Source: Neurospora tetrasperma FGSC 2508 | Lineage: Eukaryota; Ascomycota; Sordariomycetes; Sordariales; Sordariaceae | Length of the DNA stretch: 64,000 nucleotides | Assembly (NCBI RefSeq): GCF_000213175.1 | Contig: NW_009799101.1 | Coordinates: 2,214,874-2,278,873 of the forward strand | Reading direction: 5' to 3' | In this document: positions 34,197 through 47,937 of the stretch, piece after piece | Layout of the letters: every line of letters begins with the position of its first letter | Numbering within the stretch: position 1 is the first letter of the stretch | The notes under the pieces: generated by a model | Databases searched by the model: none | Seen by the model: the letters and a program-made list of their open reading frames with translations, nothing else | Told to the model about the DNA's origin: nothing | Translations under genes and position numbers: made by a program

Positions 34197-35713
34197 GTTT
34201 TGGTAGCAGGGCATACTTATACCTGTATACCGGGGGGGTATAGTCGCTTCATCAGACCTACGCTACTTTCAAGGCTTCGCGGCGGTCGTCCAGTGGCAAA
34301 AAAACCTCTGCCTGTTGGCCCATCAGGCTAAGGCACAGATCATCAGGACGGGCAGGGCAAAGAGTGGGTAAGTTGGGCAAGCTGGACGATATCCAACTGG
34401 CTCGCATGGAGGTGAGGTAAGGCTGCAGTGGGACCGATTGACAATCCCCAGTCACGGTTATTTGTTTATTTATGTTTTTTTTCGTTGAATTTCTCCGTGT
34501 CTGATGCTGAAGAGGCTTTAAGGTTTTGTTGGGCCATCGGAAAGAGTGTATTGAAGTTTACTATGTCTTCACTCCAATATGGTTCGCCTTTTCGGACGAT
34601 ACCTACCTTCTATCTTTGTAGCCTATCCGCTGACCAACAGAATATGTACTATTTTCGAGATTGTCCGTCACCTGCCTTCGAGCTAGATGCCGCCTAACGT
34701 CACCTGCATTCGACGTAAGGGACGCGCTGTCAGCCAGGCCTCGAGACTGTCTAAAATACACCCATGAGCACACGAGGTGAAAACGGGCTACAGTGTCCGT
34801 CACATTTCTTCTCGCGAAAGATACTCACACACTACAAGATCCAAAGAAAGCAAGGCGTGTGCCACGGATTGTGCTCTGTAACCCTTTGAAAGCGGCACAG
34901 TAATTGCAAAAAGGCAGGTCACCAGCAGCATAAATGTACAAGACATTCATGTATCAATTGCGAAACAGCTGGGGATGTGGTTTCTCTTCTGCGACGTTCC
35001 TCGCTCGCGTGGAACGATCCACGAAATGACGTTGAATGGCGGAAACGGGACAGCTGACCAAGTACATGGCTGAAATTCCCTAGGTAGCAAGGATTCCAAG
35101 AAAGGCAGACACACGGCAAGTGGAGGCCCAGTTTCCATCCGATCCCTCCGGTCCCGGCCGGGGAAATGGCCGGCTTTGTAGAGACACTTCTAACAGTCTG
35201 ACTCCGTCCTTGGATTTAGTATTTTGACGGCGAAGTCTCCCGTGAGTAATATTTGTTAGATAGGTATTCCATCAATGATGGTGCACTGGAGTTCCTGACG
35301 GACCGGCGGGCAGTGGAAGCCTTGTTCGGCAGACCATGGTTCTGTTCTAATGAAAACATGTGAGGAGATCGGCGGCTTAGTCGCCGGCTACTTGGTATGA
35401 TCGGGGTCGCTTCGAAGTTGACTTCTGCGATCCTCTGCTACTTTCCCGTTCACAGTTTGTTGAGTTTATTAGGTCGATCGGGGTCAGTACAGAATTCGCA
35501 ACGTATTAATGATCGGTGTTCACACCTATCCGTTCAAGGAGGAGCATTCCATTCCAGGCACATGCATACCTTTACGTACCTTGACAAGAGTTCGTCCTCT
35601 ACTTCTGTGCGCCTCACCAATCAATGCTGGAAGTGAGAAGGACTCCTTTTTACCCCGCACGTTTACGGTGGAGCAGTTGATGGTATTCATCAAATTCGGC
35701 TTCAGGCATCATG

Positions 35714-35715
<2 letters not shown>

Positions 35716-35773
<58 letters not shown>
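35716..35773 (+). repeat. 58-bp poly-A tract
   Basis: An uninterrupted run of 58 A residues, then G and nine more A. It could be the tail of an old retroposed sequence or a slippage product. No coding relic is visible upstream. Confidence 0.8.
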
Positions 35774-35775
<2 letters not shown>

Positions 35776-37166
35776 AAAAAAAACTTGTGAGTTGGCTCGA
35801 CCGCGTTGGAGAAGGAAACGCAAGTTGAACTTCTAACTCCAGGTCACTGATGGGACCTTTGTGGACAAGACGGTACCAGCACGGGATGCGTGACAAACTT
35901 TGCAGTTCATTATCTGATAACAAAAGCTTGAGATCAAGAAGTATCTGTGGTCGGCTTGTACCTGCATCAATACCAGCGCAGCAGGGGTCTAGACTTATAC
36001 ATTGATATTCTCGCGCCCCGGGTCATTGCTGGATGCGTAACCGGAGGTGTAGGCATGGTATATAGTATTGGCCTGGACGAGCCCGCAGCATCCTTTCAAA
36101 AGAACGAAGTTGCTGGAACGGAACATGAAGAGAAGAAAAGGGGTGGTATAAAAGGAAATCCATGGAACTTGTGCTTTCGCAACGGTCGACGGGAACCGGG
36201 AGGTGCCGAAGCCATCATGTAGTCTAGTGTAGATACTTTACTTGATCGACATGACCAACCCGAGGCGGACCACTGTTCGGATCTGCGGTACCCTGACAGC
36301 CAGACATGAAGATTGAGGCCTCAATGTTGAAAACTCATTCGTAGTGAAGTCGAGTACTGATACTTGTAAAGGATAGCTACATCTACCGAGTGGCGTGGCG
36401 ATGTTGGCCGTACCTCCTATGTATTCGTACGAGCAACACGCGAAATGCCTGTGGCAGTCTAGCAGAGAGGGAATGGGCCTGACCGGACCAAGCTTTGACG
36501 ATAATAACACGGAGTACCTACGCAGTTTGTGGTCCCGGCTTAACTTTCTCGGACTCGTCCGCACATGCCGTATGTGATGCCTAGGAGGTATCCTTCGAAA
36601 TCGGCTGAAGGTTGTCTGGGAGCTGGCAGAAAGAAAATGCAAGGCTCGCTGGTAGCAGTCTACCAAGCCCGCGGGACAGAACAACTAGTAATTCCGCTGC
36701 TGGATGTAGTTGATGACACTCCAAGGAGGCCTCTGGCACTCTAATTAGAAGTTTGGAGATGAGTAAGACGGATTGGTTACGTGTGGCATTGGCAATGTCA
36801 TGGGATGCATGTTTTAATGTGAAAAATCATCAACCCCGCAATAAAGTCCCCTACATGTACACAAGCAATTGGATGTTCCCGGCGGGTGTGCGCCGTCTTC
36901 AATCGGATCAGCGTTGCCTCCCTGAAACTCGTTAACCTGGCCGCGACATAACAAACAAGGTTTTTTTTTCCTCGTCAAGAACCAACCTTACTTCACGCTA
37001 CTTACTACTATCCTTTTGTTGTCCCAGGACTCCTGTTGGCCTGTTGCTGCTGCTGCTCTTGTTGGGCGTTGAACCTACCAGTCGTGCTTACGTACCTTTA
37101 CCTACCTACCACTCGCCCTTTTATCTTTCACCTGGTTACCAGTCGTTCCCGTCGCGCGGACTCGAA

Positions 37167-37831
37167 ATGTCATCGGAAGTCTTCCGCAGAGTGGGCCGCG
37201 GAGGTGCGGGCAATTGGTATAGTAAAAAGGACATTGAAGATGCCGAGAAGGCGGCTGCTGTGAGTGTACCCATCCATTGCACACACGAAATCGGACAAAC
37301 ACTTCTCCTTTGATCCGCCTGTGCCTCGGCTGTCTTTTCGTTTCGTTCGCCATTCTCAAACCAAACCCACAGGATCTCGAAGCGCAAAAGAAGTCTTCTT
37401 CCGGTTCTACCTCGCCAACAACCCTCGAGCGCTCCATCACCGCACAAACCAGTCTCAGCAGCTCGCGAGCCGGTGGTCGCGGCGGCGCCGGCAACTTCTA
37501 CGACGCCTCGGCAACCGACGCGGCCGCCGCCCAGCAGCAGGAGGAGGAGAAGGAGGCCGAGCTCGAGGAGCTGACGCGCGTCGTGACGGCGAGCATCCAG
37601 CGGCCGAACCTCTCCGGCCGGCTGAGCGGGCGTGGCGGCGCGGGCAACTACAACGATAACGCGGCGCGAAGCGCCCAGCATCGACTGGACCCAGAGCAGC
37701 AGCGCAAGATGATAGAGGATCTCAACGCGAGGGTGTTGCAGGATGTGGAGGCCGGGTTGGCAATGCCGAGACCGGCGTATCATGCCAAGTTTGAGCTGAA
37801 GCATGAGAGGTTGGTGTCTGCTGAGCCTTGA
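37167..37831 (+). CDS. DUF3602 / PAR32-like protein with RGGAGN repeats
   Basis: Two exons, 37167-37259 and 37373-37831, 183 residues. The intron (113 bp) has a gtgagt donor and cccacag acceptor and falls between KAAA and DLEAQ. Three copies of the family motif GRGGAGN followed by an aromatic or Asn occur near residues 11, 66 and 117 (GRGGAGNWY, GRGGAGNFY, GRGGAGNYN). They are separated by Ser-rich and Glu/Gln-rich linkers. Family knowledge: the DUF3602 group includes yeast Par32/Amu1, a TORC1-regulated phosphoprotein that inhibits ammonium transporters, and Schizosaccharomyces stress proteins; the repeats are likely phosphoregulated binding segments. There are no membrane segments and the protein is probably disordered. 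The C-terminus PRPAYHAKFELKHERLVSAE looks structured. Function in this fungus is inferred only. Confidence 0.87.
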
Positions 37832-38803
37832 GACATACCCTTGATGATGAGAGTCTGCGTAAAAAAGGTGGATGAAGGGATATGTGTGATGAGATGGGTG
37901 GTAATGGTTCTGGTTCTGTTCACGTTTCGTTTGATTGATCAAAAGGGAGTTTGGGAAGGAGATGGAAAACGATGTACAAGCAAACCCATGCACATCGCTA
38001 CAATCGGGAAGTAGGAGGAACTGATTGGTATGCTGTGTAATGGGCAATGATACCCCCTTTAGTCTCCTCAAGCAGGCAAGTTTTGAGTGGGCTCTGGACT
38101 ACGACACCGTCAGACCGACGGGAAGAAGTAGGGCTGTATACCGATAGCAGTAAAATTGCGATGGAGGCCTTGTTGACGACGTTTATGTTTGTTTATCACT
38201 TTCGGATCTTGATCATCCGTTAGGTGGAGTTTACGCAAAGCATTCACTTCCACGGGAGCGGCATCAATCTCGACATTGACGTGCGGGCGGTCGGCACAAG
38301 TCATCGGCTCAGGATACGAATTGTGTAAGCTAATTGAGCGATAGTTGACAACATGTAGTAGGTGTGAGCGGACGGCGACGACAGTGATGATAGTCCATGA
38401 TGTGTGTAACGAAGCGTTGCCCATGCGCTAAGCGAGTCCGGGCCTCTGTTAGTCGCATATTCTCTTCCCAACGCTTGGCAGCGCTCAAGGTGCCCGCCAT
38501 TGCCTGCCGTAAAACGCGCGGCAAACCCGATAACGCCCGCCATAAAGGGCTGATACGTTGCCGCTGCCGGCAAAAAAGTTCGCTTCAACAACGGACAAGC
38601 CTCGCCGTCCCGTCCTCGCATCACCGAACTCCATCCATCCCATTCTACCCGTGTATCCGTACATACGCCGGCCCGCCCAAGATCAACCCACCCGCACTCG
38701 ATCACTGACGACAGCCTCAACTGAGCCCCAGTCCCCGGACGACGTCAACATCAACCGACTCCCATAAACCCAATACAACCCAAACACAACCCGCACAATC
38801 ACA
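37832..38803. other. Intergenic region before PAM18
   Basis: About 1 kb holding the 3' UTR of the DUF3602 gene and the promoter of PAM18. C-rich and CA-rich leader sequence lies directly before the PAM18 ATG. No coding region is supportable. Confidence 0.4.
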
Positions 38804-39589
38804 ATGTCGTCAGCAGTAGCTATTGGCGCCGGCGTCGCCGTCGCCGCTTTCCTGGTGAGTCCTACTCCCATCGCTCGCGAATGGATCCCGCACCGGCAGG
38901 CATCACACTTTAATCACTGTCTCTACCCTCAATCAACAACAAAAAAGCCACTGGAAACAGATGTTATGCCTGGGCCATGTCGTTGTTGATCATGGAAGAG
39001 GAAAGAATAAGAACCAGCTAACCTTCCTACCAACAATAATAGGGCCGCGCAGGTCTCGTAGCATGGCGCCGCTCGCGCGGCGGCGTTGGCGCCCTCGGCA
39101 AGGCTTTCTACAAGGGTGGATTCGAGCCGCGGATGAACAAGAAGGAGGCTTCGTTGATTCTCTCGCTCAAGTATGTCTTGTTCAGTTCGCCTTGTCGTTG
39201 TCTGTTTTCGCTCCTGTATCGTTGTTCCCATCCATTCCATGCCTCTTTCTTCCCTTTCATGCTTCGTCCCTCATGGCCCGCCTGCCTGCCCGGCCACGAA
39301 CCTCCTTGTCTCATACATTCATCCATCCGTTGCTCCGTCCTACCCATCATCATACACACCCGCATCTACACAGCTTTCCACGTTCCTCTCGGAGTGAGCC
39401 CCATGAATCGAAAGGGAACCAGTAACTAATACTCACCCTCCAACAAACAGTGAGCGCACCATCACCAAGGACAAGATTCGCAAGGCCCACCGCACCCTCA
39501 TGCTCCTCAACCACCCCGATCGCGGCGGCAGCCCGTATCTGGCCACCAAGGTCAACGAGGCTAAGGAGTTCCTTGAGAAGAGCGTCTAA
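38804..39589 (+). CDS. pam18: Mitochondrial import motor J-protein PAM18 (TIM14)
   Basis: Three exons: 38804-38854, 39043-39170, 39451-39589; 105 residues, the usual short fungal length. Introns of 188 and 280 bp are in phase. The N-terminus [22 protein letters not shown] is the single inner-membrane anchor. It is followed by a short matrix linker ([20 protein letters not shown]) and the degenerate J domain [30 protein letters not shown], then [15 protein letters not shown]. The HPD tripeptide that stimulates Hsp70 ATPase is present (NHPDRGG). Family knowledge: PAM18 works with PAM16 at the TIM23 channel to activate mtHsp70/Ssc1 for protein import. There is no cleavable presequence, which is normal for this subfamily. 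Confidence 0.96.
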
Positions 39590-40677
39590 GTTCCATTTTG
39601 ATTGATTTCGTCGACCGATCAATCTGTTCGGTCCAATCCGTCTCGATGCAGTGCAACGCCATGCGAGGCGATCGATTCGATCGATCTCGACGATGGAACT
39701 GTGAGAGGCGAGTCTAGAGTCTCTTGGAGGTCTTACACAGACGAACAATACAGAATCACATCCTTACACCACTCTCCAACTCCAGCTCGAGTCTGTCTGT
39801 TACGACGATAACCAGTGTCGCCTCAGTGGACTGAGTGGTTGGGGTATGCAGCTTCGGCTACGGTAGTCGTCAAACACTGCTAGCAGAACACTGCAGTACT
39901 CGACCACAAGCAGCATCTCATCAAGCCTGAGCCACGAGACAGGACAGAGTTCGATCAGAAAGCACCTACGTCATGATGATACGGCCTGCTACTACACATT
40001 GGCCTCGGAGAAGCTCCTTACCCTATTCTTGTACAACAAAAACACACATATGGTTCTTCATAGCACTGGCGTTGACGGGTTTTTGGCTTTGCGGGTGGCT
40101 TGGATGGAAAAAAAGAAGGAGGCTTTTGTACGCTTTGCACAACATGAATAACATACCCATGTAAAATATTAGTACCACTACGATTTTTGTGTTCTGTGCC
40201 ACATGGACTGAATAGTTTGGCGGCTCTCCTTTTCATTGTATACACGCCGTAGACTAGATGCGCGTTACAACATTGCCAGATGCTGGTTTGATGCTCGCTT
40301 TGGCTGGAGTGCAGCCCTTTTCACCTTTTCTTGCCTGCTTTTGCCCCTTTGCCTTGCTTCGACTCCAGTCTATCAGCTAACTTTTCCCAGGTACACCTGC
40401 GCACTGGGCAGTGATGGTGGAAATATGGTAGTCTCATCGCCATTACAACTCCCAGTTTTCATCCACTGTAGTCTTCACGACGGAGTTAGGGACGGGGCTC
40501 GCCGCCATCACCAAGCTTGGTTCGCCACCATCAGACAGCTCCCCGGTGCTGATCCAACCCTCATCGACGTCCTCCTTCGTCGCGGTGAATTCAGAGTAAG
40601 TAACGTAACCATCATTACTAAAAGAAACATGATTAAATTAGCACTTCGTCCGGCCTGTGGCCTTTCTTCTTGAGGAC
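39590..40677. other. Convergent intergenic region between PAM18 and the Gfd2-type gene
   Basis: About 1.1 kb with both 3' UTRs. On the plus strand, near 40485-40592, there is a coding-looking stretch ending in a gtaagt donor (see findings), but I cannot support a gene. Confidence 0.4.
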
Positions 40678-42498
<1,821 letters not shown>

Positions 42499-44047
42499 GG
42501 TGGCGAGCGATAGTTCGGTTAGGAGTGACTAAGAGATCAGTTAGCCTTGGCCATGAAGTCGACGCCGGCGATTCTAATCTTGGATCTGGTGACGTCTCTC
42601 GGGTGTGGTGATAGGGCCAGCAATATGAGGGGGCGGCTGATCTGGAGAGGGACGTTTTCGGCAAATGGGGATCTCAGCCTAGGCGTCTCTGCTACGATAT
42701 TCCACTTACGTGTCGTAGGTTAGGATGCAAAATGAAGGGAAGAATTAAGCGGCGCTTGAACGAAGTGGGCTCGCGCGCAGTCGTAGGGCTGTCGTCGTTG
42801 CTGGGCGGAGGCCTTGCGCGAAAGCGATTGTCGGGGAGGGGATAGATATTTCGGAGAAGAGGTGAGCGAGGGAAATATAAATAGTCCTTAAGCAGACACA
42901 ATGGAAGTGAATGGGAAGCCCTAGATAGTGACCAAACTTCTCATCCGAAAACCTATTTTGTTCAGATGGTCAGTTGATGAAAACGGATTTAGGCTCCTTC
43001 ATTTTTCGAGTGAATGATGGTCTTGAGCAGTACTTACAACCAACGCGGAAGGTGCGAGTGAGCGGGCGCGTAAGTGAGAGGCTCCCAACAGGACACTAGA
43101 AAAGGACGAGAATGGAAGGAGCGAGCACAGATAAGTAAACAGAATCGCAACTGCCCGTTGAGGTGGTGACGATTTGAGGTACGGTATGAGGCCTACGGGT
43201 GCCCCACTGTAGAGTTCACAAAGGACGGAATAGAGGTAATAAGTGCTGAATTAAAGGACCCCACTTGGCAAAGACGAGGAATGGGCATTTCTTGTGAAGG
43301 GAAACGACGATTCCCTGGGCCGGCCTTACAGAGTCTGAATCACAAGTAAAACGACTGCTCGTGATCAGATAAAAGGCATGCCATGCAAACGGTTGGATAA
43401 GTTGAAGTGTGTTAGTCGTTGTACTAACTACTGTGGATGGTCTGGTCTGCCTAAATGCCGGTAGCAGAATTGGCACTGTGCATGCCAGACCCAAGTTCGT
43501 TGGGAGGAGGGAGTGACGAATAAGTAAACAAAGCATCACACATAAGACCGACAACCAGATGATATCGACCAAAAAGGTGCTGTTTGTATACATTCGCTTG
43601 CACCGCCTTGAATAAGATAATGCTTGAAGGTCTTGACATTTGGCGGCCGTGTTGATCGAATAAACAAGCCTGGAGCAGTAGATGAGGTGAACAGACGTTG
43701 GGCAGCAAAGCTGAAAAGCCCTATCATCTGGTCACAAATCTATCGTGCCACAACACTGACACTGTGTGTCTTGAGTTGCACTTGCTTCCGGAAAATGTAT
43801 CCCTCCGTTCTCCTGTTCACCCGACTTCTTGCGCACTGAAGGGGTGCTTCCTTTGCCGCTCTTCGTCAGTGTCCTCTCCAGAACCTGTCAGCGACCTTCC
43901 CATACACTTGCTCTGCACGGTGTAGTCCTAGTAGACTCTGTAGGAATCGCAAGGCGTGGCTGCCTTCGACATCCCTGAATCCCTTCTAGCAACAAGCTGC
44001 GTGATATTGCTCTCCTAATTCCGACCACCTGGACGCATTAGGACTAC
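42499..44047. other. Intergenic region between Gfd2-type and Ku80 genes
   Basis: About 1.5 kb. The part next to 42499 is the Gfd2-type promoter and leader; the part next to 44047 is the Ku80 3' UTR. No supportable coding region. Confidence 0.4.
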
Positions 44048-46574
44048 TCACTTTAGAAACTAGTACAAAATGTTAGTTTAGTCTCAAATTTCTGAATGGT
44101 AGTTTCCAGGTTAGACACTCACAGCCTTTGCCTCCTTCTCACTGACTTCCGACACCTCAGACTCATCCTGCGTGATCAACCCCAAGCGCCCTCCAACAAT
44201 CCATCGGAACCACATCTCCCTTCGATCCCCATTCAAGTTGCCGGAGAGCAGGCTCTCTTTGAGTTTCGTAATGTACTTGTTGTAAAGCGTCGGAACTTCC
44301 ATGTTTATTAGCTCCTCCCTCATCACCCGGAGGTTCTCGGCAGCTCTCGGGTACAGCACATCCGCAAAGCTGTCGCTGACAAGCTTGCAAATGATATTGC
44401 CCATCTGCTTGGCGGCAGTTTCAATGGTCTCGTCGTCTTCGGCTGTTTCCAGAATTTGTTTGAATTCGGGAATCGCATTTTCCGTGGATATAATGGGCGT
44501 CTTCTTCGTTCGCGGTCGGGTCTCTCCGAGAAGGGCGTCGATGTCCAGCCCGGATAGGGGTTTGACGGTGTCTTTCCTGCCGCGTTTGCCTTGTACTTTT
44601 GGGGGGACTTGATGGAGGTGTGAGAGGGAGTGTTACACCGAAAGGCAATACAGGTGTCAACTTACCTTTCTTGACTTCTGCTGCTTTTATCAATCCGTCG
44701 ATCTCTGTCTTGGCTTTCGCTATCAGTGGTTCAGGCGGATGCGTGAAGCGTGTGAGGATTTCGGCTACGGGTGGTAAAGGAGCATCAGGGTTCACTGCGC
44801 GATTACGGATCGCTTGGTTCATGTGGTGGATGACGGGGTTATACAGGTCATCAACGGGCGCGTATTCCGCAGGGTGTCTGCCGTTCCGTTAGCATCGTAC
44901 CAAAGTCAAATTCTAGGGGAGGGGAAAGTTTACCCATCGTCATCCTGCCCATATTCAGTCAAGTCCATTGCATCGACGTAGTCGCTCATCGCCTGCTGTA
45001 AATCATTGTTGGGTAGAAGGCGATGTTCCGTGAGTACGTTCCCCGTGATAGTCAACACCTTGTCCAACGGAGGGAACTGATAACTCCTGACGTCCTCCGC
45101 GAACGGCAGCGGGATGTCGTACAAGCACTCAATGTCGTCTTCGATAGCCGGATTTGGCTTGAGAAGAAGGATTTGGGGTGGTGCTTTATCTTTGTTGACA
45201 TATCTGGCCACAGCGTAGGACTCAAGCTCATGTAGAGCATGAATAAGAGCCGATAGACCGAGCTCCGCTTCCTCGTTTACCTTTTGAGCAACAATGAGGC
45301 CTGTCTCTCCCATGTTCAAGAATGGCTCATACTATGGGTATTTCGTTAGCGCTCGTTGGCACATGTCAACAAACCAAACTACAACTTACGCTGCTCATGG
45401 GAACGAAGCCGATGATTGTGAAACTCTTCGTTGTCTCGTATTTCAGGTAGTCCTCCTCACTCTTGCCAAAGGGGACTACGGTCCTGCCATACTGATATGC
45501 CTTGGCAAGATCCTCCATGTCGACGTCTTTCTTCCCTCCTGCTGCCTTGGAGTCCTCGATTCTGTATGTGCGCAGTTGCTTGACTGGCTGAAAGCCCACA
45601 CCACTAAATGGTACGCCGTGGTCTTCGTCCCAAACCTGTGTCTGAGGCGGTCCATTAGGGTTGGCCACATTGCTCGCTGACGGAGGTGTTGCTCTCTTGG
45701 TCTTGAAGTAGCGCTCAACCTGAATGCTCAGCGCGCTCGGGTATTTTTGGGGGTCTCCGAGCGTCAGAGGGCCATCATATGCCTTGAAAGGCCTGACGGA
45801 TTTGATTCTGGGAGTGGCAAGCTCTTCCACTGCTTGTGCCATGGTGCCGAATGCGCCGCTCTCACAGTGGTCTACCAGCGTTTTGAGGATTTTCTCGTTT
45901 TGCTCCTGGGGAATTGTTAGCATGTTTAGTTATCGCCAAGTGGTGTTCGCCTCACCTTGTGGCGTGGCTTATCCTCCTCCTTGAAGCCATATTCGGCATC
46001 GTCAAAATCCACACCGCTACCTGATGGTCAACTATCAAGCACTCGCAACAGAAGCTCTCTCGTGGAAGGCGAACACTCACAGCACGATAAGCTCTATTCC
46101 CACGTCATTGAGCATGTTCGCTACCTCTTCAGACTGATCATCATCGATAGGCGACTCCCCGTTTGTTACGACGATAATCTTCCGCTTGTACTTCAACTTC
46201 TTCGTAAAGGTTTGGATCATTCTGAGGGCAACCACGATTGCCGAAATAGCGTCTGCGCTGGAGGTACTGGATGGCTCAATCTTGCTCTTTAGTACTCTTA
46301 GAGAAGTCATGGTCATGGGCCCAAGCTCCTTGAGAACCGATATGTTCTCGTAACCCTGATACTCTTCCCTGTTTTCGTTGTTGTTGGTCTCATCGGTGTT
46401 GAGGCCCACGACACCCACGTTCCAGGTCTTGCGGCTGGCTGCCACGGTAGTTGAAATCTTGTCCCAGATGTAGCGCATGCCAAAGTCGAGATTGGATTCA
46501 TTACGTCCATTGTGACAGTCGGCCATGGACTCACCCAGGTCGATGACATAGACTGTGGCTTCCTTGTCCGCCAT
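44048..46574 (-). CDS. ku80: Ku80 (ATP-dependent DNA helicase II subunit 2)
   Basis: Seven-exon model: 46574-46081, 46016-45956, 45905-45390, 45331-44934, 44877-44666, 44607-44123, 44059-44048; 725 residues. The start MADKEATVYVIDLGESM opens a von Willebrand A-like domain (to ~220), including KRKIIVVTNGESPIDDDQSE. The Ku core beta-barrel follows (YEPFLNMGETGLIVAQKVNE, PPQILLLKPNPAIEDDIECL, IPLPFAEDVRSYQFPPLDKV), then the C-terminal helical arm and a charged tail. Family knowledge: Ku70/Ku80 rings DNA ends for non-homologous end joining and protects telomeres; in Neurospora the gene is mus-52, whose loss gives high gene-targeting efficiency. As in other fungi there is no long DNA-PKcs-binding C-terminus. 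The last exon has only four codons (FLK, stop). Exon 6 uses a caag acceptor. An upstream in-frame extension to 46715 seems to be leader. Confidence 0.95.
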
Positions 46575-47142
46575 GGTGAGGGAAGGTGAGGACTGTCCGT
46601 GGAGTTGCAATTGGCGGCGATGATGGGATTTGGAATTCGAGTCAAAGGAGAAGACTGGAGTTTGCGAGGAAAATAATCTCTGGCATGACTCTGCTGTGGC
46701 CCGTTCGCTTCGCATTCATTCGAGGTGGGTTTCTAGGCAGCATCGCCAGGGTTGGAGACAGGTCGGAGCAACCTAACTACACGCTGTAACGGGAACTGAA
46801 TTGGTGTTGGCGTTTAATATTGTCAATTACGTTACAATACACTGTGTGCTTGCGCGAAGGCACATGCTTTCGCGTTATCCATGACATGCAACTCACCGTG
46901 ATACTTCATTGGTCAAATGTGGTAACGTAGCTGCGCACCAATCTGGAAGCGACGGCCTCGCTCCGCTTTATGCATGCACTAATGCATTGCATAAAAGTAT
47001 GATGCGTGGGGAGCTTATTTGGGTTGTTGTCGCCAACTTCATCCCTTGAACCTCATCCCCATATTCTTGAGGTTATCAAAACCTATCATAATATCTTTGC
47101 TCCTCCCTTATCATCTGTATACGTGCGTATCCAACAGTCAAG
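46575..47142. promoter_or_regulatory. Divergent promoter region of Ku80 and the TMEM205-like gene
   Basis: 568 bp between two divergent start codons. An inverted CCAAT box (attgg) is at about 46910. A palindromic tgcatgcactaatgcattgc stretch is at ~46972-46991. These are sequence matches only; no binding is shown. Confidence 0.45.
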
Positions 47143-47937
47143 ATGTCATTTTCAAGCCTAGTCTCGCCAGGTCCCTACCATATTATCAGGTTAGTGACAT
47201 CACAGCTTACTCGCTGTTCTCAACTGCTAACTTCGCCCCGTTTTCACCACAGCTATGGCACCTTACTTGGGACAACATTCTTCCATGTATGACCCCTCGC
47301 CAACACGGCCATATACCATTCAGAAGTCACAGAGTCAAAGTCACGAAAGCGGACACTTCCCGCTAACCTCCGTACCCAACATAGTCGTTCGTGGGCGGCA
47401 TCATTGCCTTCCAGGTCCTTCCCCGCCCGCAATTCTCCGCGCTCATGACCAAGATCTTCCCCGTCTACTTCTCCATCCAAACCGCCATCCCCGTCGTTCT
47501 TGCCCTGACCTACCCCGCGGCTACCTCCGCATTCGGATCCTCTGGAGCAGCTGGGATCGCCGGCGTTCTGGACCCGGATAATAGGTGGTCTGTTCTGGCC
47601 CCCATTGCTACCATCTTCTTTACCGGCCTGGCCAACCTTGCTGTGATTGGGCCCGCTACTACCAAGTGTATGAAGGAGAGGAGGCATCAGGGTGAGTTTA
47701 TCTTGACGATCCTGTCTTGTTCGAGGTATCGTGTCGTTGCTGACGTTGAGGGTAATTGAAAACTTTTTAGAAACCAAGGACGGCAAGAAGAGCTATGATG
47801 CTCCCCCACACTCTCAGGAGATGACTGCGCTGAACAAGCGCTTCTCCCAGCTCCACGGCATTTCATCGCTCCTTAACTTGGGCAACTTCATCGCTACTGT
47901 CGTGTATGGCTTCACATTGGCTTCACGTCTTGACTAG
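47143..47937 (+). CDS. TMEM205-like (DUF4149) membrane protein
   Basis: Four exons: 47143-47189, 47253-47286, 47385-47691, 47771-47937; 184 residues. Introns of 63, 98 and 79 bp are in phase and give MSFSSLVSPGPYHIIS, then YGTLLGTTFFHSFVGGIIAF. About four transmembrane helices lie near residues 13-40, 55-75, 98-120 and 155-180. The TMEM205 hallmark SFVGGIIAFQVLPRPQFSAL and the helix-capping FPVYFSIQTAIPVVLAL are clear, as is the C-terminal NKRFSQLHGISSLLNL block. Family knowledge: human TMEM205 is linked to cisplatin resistance; fungal members are uncharacterised small membrane proteins. It shares a divergent promoter with Ku80, probably by chance. Confidence 0.9.

Larger units (their letters stand above)
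32953..37166. other. Gene-poor stretch to the PAR32-like gene
   Basis: About 4.2 kb with no supportable coding region. It includes a degenerate pogo/Fot1-like MITE (34058-34196) and a 58-bp A homopolymer (35716-35773). The last ~250 bp, with T-rich and CT-rich stretches, are the likely promoter and leader of the DUF3602 gene. Confidence 0.4.

Noticed and set aside
37136-38071. 311-codon minus-strand frame
   Set aside because: Antisense of the DUF3602/PAR32-like gene, which has recognised RGGAGN repeats.
46575-46715. N-terminal extension of Ku80 to 46715
   Set aside because: In frame and open, but Ser/Arg/His-rich leader-like sequence unlike any Ku80; the MADKEATVYVIDLG start fits the family.
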